A stretch of 64,000 bases of DNA from Aphelocoma coerulescens. Its lineage: Eukaryota > Chordata > Aves > Passeriformes > Corvidae. Positions 11,801 through 19,728 of this stretch are shown piece after piece. A program made the translations under genes and the position numbers. Every line of letters begins with the position of its first letter. Position 1 is the stretch's first letter. The stretch spans positions 9,624,001 to 9,688,000 of the forward strand of contig NC_091013.1 in the NCBI RefSeq assembly GCF_041296385.1, read 5' to 3'. Below the pieces are notes generated by a model. The model was not told where the DNA came from and ran no database searches. It saw only the letters and a program-made list of their open reading frames with translations.

Positions 11801-14614
11801 AGGCTTGTCCTATTTGAAACTTGACTTCTGGAGATGTCACTTTGGAAACAGCACTGAGGTGAAAATGTAACTTAAATTTTCAGGAGACTCATCAGCTTAA
11901 GAAGGAAAGAGATGGAAAGAGATAGCAAAGGGATCTGGCTTTGCCGGGCAGTTCTGACCACTCCCTCCAGCTCCAAGTTGTCTCAGACTTCATGTGATGT
12001 AGATTAATCTCGAGACAAAAATGCAAGGAAGAAGCCTGCCACATCAGCAAGATTCATGGAGATAATTACAAACCTAGCTCTTGAACAGGCAGCCCCAAGC
12101 ACATAAAGATTTCAGAGACCTCCAGAGCTCCTGCAGCAGAGAGGAGACATGTATGTTCTCCCCATAATAATTGCAGTACCATGAAGGAAGGGGAGTTCAA
12201 AGAGAGCATTTTGGATACTTAACAAAACCCCACGTTGCATAGCTTTGCTTATGGTGGTGTCTCCTATATTCTATATTGTCATTAAGAGAACTGTACTTTG
12301 CTTGCAAAAGACAATGGGAAATGGCACAGCAAGCTCTGAAAAGAATGTTTCTTCAATGAGCAGAGTATTGTGTTCAACCAAGGATCACATTTCTGTGACT
12401 TTAAATGAGCTCTTTCTTATGCTACTAAATTCTTCAGTGCCTGTTCAGTAATGGAGTGAAAAAAGTGAAGCAGAAACCTAAGACTGACAGATATTTGGAT
12501 GCTTCTGGCTGAGAAAATTGCCTTCAAAACCCCCTTCATGATTCTATGTCGCTGACCTGTGAACCATTCCTCTGACTTCCACTGGCTAGTCTTTTTCTGC
12601 TTAGAGATCTGTTTTCCAAAACCAGTAAGTTATTATTGGAAACTTATATAGTCTTTTCTACAATACTGCTGGTGCACTAATGCAAACATAATACAACAGA
12701 ATTTTTTTAAATTAATGTTTAATGGATAATCATTCCATTCTGTATTAATTCATAGTGCAGGCAATATTTTAATATAGACAATGCTAAAAGAGAGGGGGAA
12801 GACATAGGTTCATCTGTTGTAAAGAAATTAGAAAATAAACTGTACTTGTAGCATGTTTGTTTTAGTTCCTCTGTCTTTTCTATAATTTGTTTTTGTTTCA
12901 ACTGCCACCAATCAGTGGTATTCATATAACTCACACTCTCATCTATCTATTTCCAAGATATGTAGGCAATAGGACATTTTTTAAACAAGTTTTACATCAA
13001 AATGAAAAGGAAGAATGAGAAGGAACTGCTGCTTTGCAGTAAGAAAGTGGGAAGGTAAGGAAGGCAGCAGAAATTAAATTGCTCTCTAAGGTTTCCAGTC
13101 AGGTTTCTTTCTAAACTTCAGAAAACCCACTCCAGACCTGCCAGTGAACATGTCAGAAGTGACCATATGAACATTAGGGTAATTATGGGAATGTGCTGGT
13201 AACAACTGAAAGCTCACAATGAATTCAGACAAATGAGGAAAGATACAGGTGAAGGAAAAGACAACCTTCTGAAAATTCTCTTGAAACACTACTCCTGTAT
13301 GACATTATTTTTACTTTTGGCTCTCTGGAGCTTTGAGAAGAAAACACCATCTGCTAAGAGCATAAATGGAGCAGTGAAATAAAACTGTATCTGGAAAACA
13401 AAAGCTCTGTTCTGTAGTTGTGCTTCAAACAGCTTCTCTGATGCTTTCAGCTTCCCCTTAAAATTATTTCCATAATAATTCCATGCAACAGTTGGCTGCT
13501 CAGTAGACCTCACAGCCATTCTTCCACTGCCTCTTCCTTATCACTTAAATAAAAAATGAACCTGTGTGTTACTGGTTTTCCCCTCATGGTGTTGCAAATC
13601 ACCAGAGAGGTAGATAGCCTATACCTGCCATCTTTTTGGGTGCATGTTTTCCCTCTCGTCTGGAGAAAGGTAATTTCTCAGGCAAAGTAGAAGATATGGC
13701 ACACTGCTTTTAATTATGGACCTTGATTATGTTGTGTGTACTTTTAGAGGCAAAGTTTAATAAATGACAATTACAAGATATGTTTCTTATGCTTAAGGCA
13801 AATAACAGAGTTGCCAGAGAATTAAATGCTTCCTTCATGTCAACAACAGAGAACTGGTAGGCAGTTGTCTGTTCCTCACTGACCCATGATAATTTAACTG
13901 GCATATTGTGATACTTTTGCCTCAAGGATTATTCTTGAATGCCACATTTAATTTCTGTGGTCAACTATGGATAGCCTAGAAATGCCCCAAGGCCTGCTGT
14001 GTACACTACTCCAAAACACACACACAGTGCTATTCACTCAAGGATACACCAAACTCAAGAGGCCAACCTCATCTGCCCTTTTCCTCTGCTTGTCCTTTAT
14101 GACACTCTCTGGTGATTTTTTAGTCTTTGGATTGCTTTCTTGGCACAGTTTCTCCCTTCCCAAAGCCTGCCTTTTATTCTCCAACGTTGTTTCCTCACCA
14201 GTAATACCTGAAGTGACACTGAGCAGCGGTGCTATGGGAGTATGTGTTGTTTTTTCATTAGTAGAGATTGTGAGACTTTTTTAAGCTTTGTTTCCTTACT
14301 CTCCTCTCCTCCTTTACTAACCCTGTTCATCTGCCCATCACTGATTTCAGTTTGAGAAGGAAATCCATAGGATAACAGGATCTCCCATTCTCTCTTCCTG
14401 AATCCTGCCTGAAACAGCAGGAAACCTACCAGCTCTTTGGAAAACAATGCTATAACCCTACTTTTCTCAAATTCTTTTTCTTCTATCTTCACTCTTTTCA
14501 GAAGTCTGAGACATGCTCTAAACTAATGCTGCCATGACATTGTCTCAGACTGGATCTGGTGTCCTCTGAGGGAGGTGTGTTTCTTTTCCTGAAATTTCAA
14601 GGTGCACCACTGAC
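8805..14614. other. Unannotated non-coding stretch
   Basis: I see no gene or recognisable mobile element in this stretch. Several open frames of 60-105 codons occur, the longest at 13967-14284 with 105 codons. None shows a domain, a conserved motif or convincing splice context. The base composition is AT-rich throughout. Confidence 0.55.
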
Positions 14615-14620
14615 GTTTCT
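14615..14620 (+). repeat. Target-site duplication, left copy (GTTTCT)
   Basis: The six bases GTTTCT immediately precede the TG that opens the LTR, and the same six bases follow the right end at 15221-15226. A 6-bp duplication is the size made by class II (alpha- and betaretrovirus/ERVK-like) integrases. Confidence 0.88.
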
Positions 14621-14924
14621 TGTTGGAGAATGGATTTATTGGGATCAATAAAGGAGCTGTGCAAGCTATTAAGCTGAAGGATTTTTGGGCCTGAGTGCGT
14701 GAGACACTTTCTGTGGGAAAGTCTCTGTGAAAAGCAAAACAGTTCCAGCCTGAGAAATTTCAGGGAGTACCGTACTTGCAGGTGTGATATCTAGGAGTAT
14801 AAGGGAGGCAAGGGCAAGATTCCTTTGAACATAACAAGATTGTGGAAGACTGCCAATGTAGCCTGATTGTGTAGAAATAGAAAAATGTCATGATAAGTAA
14901 GCCCCTTAGAAGCTAACAAGCTGG

Positions 14925-14937
14925 TATACTATTTAAG
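14925..14937 (+). promoter_or_regulatory. LTR TATA-like promoter motif
   Basis: The AT-rich motif TATACTATTTAAG lies about 16-30 bp upstream of the AATAAA hexamer and the R/U5 portion of the LTR, the usual region for a retroviral TATA box. Activity is not shown by sequence alone. Confidence 0.5.
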
Positions 14938-14952
14938 TGCCTCGAGACTGCT

Positions 14953-14958
14953 AATAAA
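14953..14958 (+). terminator. LTR polyadenylation signal AATAAA
   Basis: A canonical AATAAA hexamer lies in the LTR downstream of the TATA-like motif, and a T/G-rich stretch (GGCTGGTGTCTGTTCTTC) follows at about 14983. This is the expected arrangement for 3' end formation in a compact class II LTR. Confidence 0.65.
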
Positions 14959-15065
14959 TCGGAGTTTAGTTTTCAACCATATTGGCTGGTGTCTGTTCTT
15001 CTCCCCCCGCCAGGGATCCGAGCTCCCCGTCCCGCCGCGGCTTCCAACCTCTGGCTTCTTACATC

Positions 15066-15083
15066 TGGCGCCCGAACAGGGAC
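15066..15083 (+). promoter_or_regulatory. Primer-binding site, tRNA-Lys(3)-type
   Basis: The 18 bases TGGCGCCCGAACAGGGAC are the complement of the 3' end of tRNA-Lys3, the primer used by lentiviruses and many betaretroviruses. They sit two bases after the LTR terminal CA, exactly where a retroviral primer-binding site belongs. In a live element, minus-strand DNA synthesis would start here. Confidence 0.93.
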
Positions 15084-15095
15084 TTGAACACGGCA

Positions 15096-15151
15096 GAATT
15101 TGTTGGAGAATGGATTTATTGGGATCAATAAATCCATTCTCCAACAAATTC
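15096..15151. repeat. Perfect 25-bp hairpin made from the LTR start
   Basis: The arms at 15096-15120 and 15127-15151 are perfect reverse complements separated by the 6-base loop GGGATC. Each arm contains the first 20 bp of the LTR plus 5 bp of leader (GAATT / AATTC). The fold-back point coincides with AATAAA, which occurs in the LTR on the plus strand (LTR positions 27-32) and on the minus strand (complement of positions 15-20). This suggests a microhomology-guided strand switch. Confidence 0.95.
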
Positions 15152-15220
15152 CCCAAAAATCCTTCAGCTTAATAGCTTGCACAGCTCCTTTATTGATCCC
15201 AATAAATCCATTCTCCAACA
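15152..15220 (-). repeat. Inverted copy of the first 69 bp of the LTR
   Basis: Read on the minus strand, these 69 bp are identical to 14621-14689, the start of the complete LTR. The match ends where the LTR continues GGGCC and this copy continues GGGGAATT. The inverted copy forms the right terminus of the insertion, so the element carries terminal inverted repeats at least 69 bp long. Confidence 0.95.
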
Positions 15221-15226
15221 GTTTCT
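15221..15226 (+). repeat. Target-site duplication, right copy (GTTTCT)
   Basis: This is the direct repeat of 14615-14620. It starts at the base after the terminal CCAACA, which shows that the inverted LTR end itself was the integrated end. Confidence 0.88.
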
Positions 15227-18097
15227 CTCCATCGTGGACATTTCAAATGAGTAGAGAAGAGCAACTAAACCATCAGACAGATTTCACTGAGCAAGGGTCA
15301 GTCCAGCATCCGCCTTGTGTACACTGTGCCTGGATAAACACTGATATATTAAACACTGATGGATTCTGATGCTGCCATTATAATTTCATGTATTTTACAA
15401 ACAAAGAGCTCATAGATGAGAAGCCAGGGATAAGCAGGGCATATGTATTTGTTTTTTCTTTTTGGTGCAGGTGGCTAATCTTCCCGAAGATTTTTCTGAA
15501 TTTTTTATTTAGCTGATCCTTCTCCGCTTAGCCAACGTATATTTTCCCAAAAATGTTTTTTATCTTCCCTACCCTGGAATTATAAAATTTCTGCATAGTT
15601 TGAGACAGAACTATTTATAAAAATGTAAAACACTCTAACGGTGTAAAGCACTCTTACAGACTGCTTACTTTTCTTGGCAATATGTTGTTTACAAAAAATA
15701 TTGTAGGCATTTTAATTTTATGAAAAATCCCAAGATTTTCAATCCTGTTTTCTGAAAACAAGTAGTATTTCACTTGGTATTTTTTAGAAAGCTTTGTTTT
15801 AATAGAAAAAGCTCTAGGTTGTAGTTCTTTTTAAAATATGTCAAATAAAAATCTAGCAAAGATGAGATAATAGCCAAAACTTTGTTGTATAATATTATCC
15901 ACTCTATTATCCATTCTCTTATGGGATATGCATTAAAATATCTGCCTATTTTTGTAATTCAATCTAATTATGAAACAGCTTCCTAGGAAATGTTTTTCAC
16001 TGAGTAAATTGTTATGGAAAGCAATTGTTGGCTATCACCAGCATTTCTGTCTTCAGTGCTGTTTTATATTCTTGTCCACAAACAGAATTTGTAAGTGAAA
16101 TAATGTAAGGGTATCTTCCCTTGCAAAAACATGTACTAATCCAAGAACTGAGAAAATGTCAGACTTCTGGTATTATATTTGACTTCTGCTGGTTTAGCTT
16201 TTGACCCTTGTGTTTAAACATTACCTGACTTACCTGATTATAGTGATCTCAGGCTTAGCAAAAAGACAGAATGGGTTTAATAAGAATTGAATGTTTGAAT
16301 GTGTTGGGTTTTTTTTAAGTAGGTGGGTCTGCAAGTAGGGGAAAATGCATTTTTCACTTTAAGGAGGGTAAAGATTTGAAAATTCTGCAGGCTCTAAACA
16401 GCACTTTTAAAGCTGCTGGTAAAGGAATATGATATAGTTGTATTTTTATTTATAAGGAGATAGGTGAGAGTGAAACTACAAATCCTGCAGGCTTTTGATA
16501 ATATTTACTGATGTCAGAAGTTATGTTAATTTTACATTAGCTCGCTTTGAGCTTTTGTGCACTTCAGTTTTATCACTGAACGCTGTTGCCAGAGGCAACT
16601 GGCAGCAGACACACCCTTACCTATCCTCTCTCTCTGCCATAGTCCCTCCCCTAGATGGTTTTAATGTGGGGTTTTTTTAAGCATTTTGGAAAGCTAGCTA
16701 ATTGATATATGCAACTCAAGTATTGGGCTGGCTATGAGCACTCAGAATTTAGATAAGGAGTTCCCCAAATCCCCCACCTCTAAAGGCAGGCATTAGTCCA
16801 GAGGGAGTCACTCACTCTGACTTTGCTGCAGTCCCTACTGGGTTAAGCAGCTGCATTCAGTAGGAACTGCATTTCCCCAGAGAGAGGGAAATGCAACCTT
16901 ATGTGCAGCTGCTGTCCAGAGGCTTTCTTAACAAAATTAAGATCCTTCATAAAGATAAACAAAAAATTGTGTCAGTTGTCTACAGAGTGTGAAGATTGGC
17001 AGGGGGCGGGGGGTGTTTAGCATGTTCAGATTCAAGATTCATGGAGGAGCTTACTTGTTTTAGAGCCTTCAGCAATGGAAAAAAAAACAAGACAGAAACT
17101 TTGCAGACAGACTACTGAAGGAAAACAATAGAAAATATATGGAGAAGTGTTTTCTCAATAGTTTATGTTGAAATTAAATATGAAACCTGTTCATATGTAC
17201 AAATAGACTTGAAATAGAATGGCTGCTGATGGACATCTCTTTTTGCTTGGGGCTTTCAGCATAAAAGACTGAATTGCTTTATACATTTAATTTTTCATAT
17301 GACAATTTTATAGAAAACAAACAAAACCAAAAGAACAATATAAGCATAAAAAAGATTAAAGGACATCATTGAATTTCTTATTGTTAGTTTCCCAGAATCT
17401 TTTTATCTTTCTACAGTTTGTGTTGCCTGATCACATAATACTGTGATGCCAGAGCTGAGAATGTCTTCTGTTAGTTTTAAAGATTTTGTTGTTTTCCAAA
17501 GCAAAAATGCAGGAGTGTAGGTGTAGGTGGCAAGGTGAGGGCAGAGGGCAAGCTGCAAAGGTGGCCTCTGTGAGAGGGTAGCAGGGGCTGCACTGGGTCT
17601 GACACAGCCCCAGTCAGCTCCAAGTGGGAGAAAACACCTTTTACTTCACATGGAATTACAGTTAGAGTGACAAAACTTTGCTAATGGATCTAGGACTTTA
17701 AAGGAAGTCAAAACAAGGAGGTGGCTGTGAAAGGTATTCAGGCTGTGATACAATTTTGAGTGGTCCAAAAATGACAGTGCATATCATGTTGTCTGTACCT
17801 GTTCCTGCAACGTTTCATTTGGAAATAGAAAGAAAAAAAAAAAAAACTTGTCCTTAGTTCTAATTATCTAATTTTCTTCATTTGTGATTTTTCACAATAT
17901 AGATCTGATTAACTGAAGAGTGGCATTGAAAAAGTAATTCATTCAAATCACTGCTTTCTTGTTACCTCACTGGGTGATCTTTTGCAAAATTAATGTTTTA
18001 CTTTAACATCGACATAAAGAAACTTAGAAAAGACTCAAGAAGTCCATTCATTCATTATTAAAAAGGGAAAATCAAAGAATCACAAAGTATTGGTACT
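15227..18097. other. Unannotated AT-rich non-coding stretch
   Basis: No gene or mobile element is recognised. A pair of adjacent short inverted repeats lies at 16827-16895 and a G-rich patch at about 16999-17014. A 15-A tract is near 17830-17846. Open frames are short and featureless. Confidence 0.55.
16827..16895. repeat. Two adjacent inverted repeats
   Basis: The arms at 16827-16840 and 16858-16871 are complementary over 14 bp with one mismatch. Partly overlapping the second arm, 16868-16877 and 16886-16895 form a perfect 10-bp inverted repeat (TGCATTTCCC / GGGAAATGCA). The two stems share bases, so they would be mutually exclusive. This could be a remnant of an old palindromic repeat or a chance cluster. 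Confidence 0.7.
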
Positions 18098-18182
18098 TAT
18101 TCTGCTCCCAGTTACCCAATTCTACCTAAGGCATTTCTAGCCCAATTCTGTAATCAACTGAAGAACTCCCAGTTCTGATTCC
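18098..18182. repeat. Possible ancient amniote repeat fragment
   Basis: Blocks such as ATTCTGCTCCCAGTTACCC and GCCCAATTCTGTAATC, followed by GAAGAACTCCCA, resemble old dispersed repeats that I remember as common in turtles, crocodilians and birds. The resemblance is partial and no family name can be given with confidence. Confidence 0.3.
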
Positions 18183-19092
18183 AGGAATTATTATCTGCAC
18201 TAATTAGTGTTGTAAAGTTAAACACAACTTTTCAAAACCCAAATCTTTGTCTTGATTGTAAGTTTTTGTTCAAAATTAACATTTACATTTTCATTTCTAT
18301 GTCTGGATTTAATTGCCTAAATTAAACTTCGATATTCAGTTCAGCAGAAAAAAATTCTCACCCTTAAAACCAGAGCTATTTCAAATTCTGCAAGAACAAA
18401 AATGGCAAACAGGTTTAAGAGACCTGTTAAGAGACCAAATATTTATTTTTTTCTATTCACACAGGTAGCTTTGACTAAGTTTAGTGGAGCTCCTCATAGA
18501 ATTAAGAATCTCATGACTTGGATATTACAGGTCACAATGATGAAAGCTTGTTTAAATTGTGGGTTAGGAATCTGAAAAATTTTCCAAACTGAATTTTAGG
18601 AAGGAGTATTTTCTAAGATGGATTTTAAACTGTGTTATAATGTTACTTCTTAGAGTTAAAAATGTGTTAAAAATTGAGAGCTGAAAATTGCAAGTCCCTG
18701 TCACATTTTATTATGAAGCAATTTTAAATATTTTTAATTAAAATCAAATAGTATCTATTACATCAGGAATAATTAGTCTGCAGTTATAACAGATATGTGT
18801 TATGTTTTCTGTAATGAAAATTTAGTTTGAAAGTGTGTGAAATATATAATGAGCTCTGCCCACTGAAGAGCAAGCCAGTCTCAACTACAGCGTTTAATCA
18901 CTTTAGGCTTTCCAAGAGGACTTTTTGTTATTATATATTTACTTTTTTTTCCTTTTTTTTTTTCCTTTATAAGGATTTATCTGTGTCAACAACTGTGTTA
19001 AAGATGGCATGGAATTATGTCTTTTTTATTGGGCTGGAATGTTTGTGACGCTCCTTAGTTTATGGAGGTGTTATTTATGTGGTCTTTAAAAT
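18183..19092. other. Unannotated AT-rich stretch
   Basis: No gene or repeat family is recognised. A T-rich low-complexity patch lies at about 18940-18965. Confidence 0.55.
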
Positions 19093-19672
19093 AATAGGAT
19101 CACTAAGGTTGGAAAAGACCTTCAAGGTTATTGAGTCCAACCCTTGACCAAACACTGTCCTGTCCAGCAAACCACAGCACGAAGTGTTACCTCCAGTAGT
19201 TTCTTGAACACTTCCAGGGATGGTGGCTCTACCACATCCCTGGGTAGTCTGTTCCAATGCTTAACTGTCTTTTCAGTGGGGAAATTCTTCCTGATATCCA
19301 ACCTGAACCTTCCTGGTGCAGCTTGAGTCCATTTCCTATCACCCTGTAAGGTTGCCCGGGAGGAGAGCTTGACCCTCACCTTGCTTCAGCCTCCTGTCAG
19401 GGAGTTGTAGAGAGTAGATAAGGCCCCCCTGAGCCTCCTTTTCTCCAGGATGAACACCCCCAGCTCCCTCAGCTGCTCCTCACAGGACTTGTGCTCCAGA
19501 CCCTTCCCCAGCTCCACTGCCCTTCTCTGGACACGCTCCAGCTCCTCAATGCCTTTCTTGTAGTGAGGTGCTCAAAACTGATCACAGGATTGAGGTGTGG
19601 CCTCACCAGTGCCCAGTACAGGGGGACAATCACTGCCCTGGTCCTGCTGCCACACTACTGCTGGTACAGGCC
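19093..19672 (-). mobile_element. CR1 LINE 3' fragment, minus strand
   Basis: This reverse-oriented CR1 has its 3' end at the left, where GATCACTAAGGTTGGAAAAG begins (19099), and its broken 5' side near 19672. On the minus strand, short ORFs carry CR1 ORF2 C-terminal blocks such as FRLDIRKNFPTEKTVKHWNR, followed by a LEVFKKLLEV-like block. Coding blocks further 5' are in broken frames. The final octamer tail is degraded. The copy is well preserved over roughly 580 bp and was probably inserted as a 5'-truncated fragment. Confidence 0.94.
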
Positions 19673-19683
19673 AGGCTCACAGT

Positions 19684-19728
19684 AAGATATCTGTCAGATA
19701 TCTTATTTAGCTCCAGAATAAGATATCC
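19684..19728. repeat. Nested GATATC-containing inverted repeats
   Basis: AAGATATCT at 19684-19692 pairs perfectly with AGATATCTT at 19696-19704 across a 3-base loop. A further copy of the arm (AATAAGATATC) at about 19718-19728 is complementary to 19697-19707. The cluster lies directly beyond the 5' break of the CR1 fragment. Confidence 0.8.

Larger units (their letters stand above)
14621..15063 (+). repeat. Complete LTR (443 bp, TG...CA)
   Basis: The LTR begins TGTTGGAG and ends CTTCTTACA, directly before the spacer and primer-binding site. It has a TATA-like motif near 14925-14937 and a polyadenylation hexamer at 14953-14958. A GC-rich U5 segment at about 15000-15050 contrasts with the AT-rich surroundings. 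An additional AATAAA occurs near the 5' end at 14647-14652; this short motif is reused at the fold-back junction downstream. The boundaries are well fixed by the target duplication on the left and the primer-binding site on the right. Confidence 0.9.
14621..15220 (+). mobile_element. Rearranged class II (ERVK-like) retroviral insertion
   Basis: This is a 600-bp insertion flanked by a perfect 6-bp duplication. In order it contains a full LTR (14621-15063), a 2-nt spacer, a tRNA-Lys-type primer-binding site (15066-15083), a 17-bp leader, the first 32 bp of a second LTR (15101-15132), and a fold-back into an inverted LTR start that ends at 15220. There is no gag, pol or env. Both outer ends are therefore the U3 end of the LTR: TGTTGG on the left and its complement CCAACA on the right. 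A normal provirus has U3 on one side and U5 on the other. The structure implies a palindromic or rearranged viral DNA that was integrated by integrase. The class call rests on the primer-binding site and duplication size. Confidence 0.88.

Noticed and set aside
13967..14284. 105-codon hydrophobic open frame on the plus strand
   Set aside because: T-rich DNA naturally gives Leu/Phe/Ser-rich frames that mimic membrane proteins. No family resemblance was seen.
14929..15369. Several 75-89 codon frames over the retroviral insertion
   Set aside because: They read across LTR, primer-binding site and inverted LTR sequence and have no retroviral protein motifs.
19128..19379. 83-codon minus-strand frame resembling a conserved protein
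   Set aside because: It is the C-terminal part of CR1 ORF2 inside the minus-strand element.
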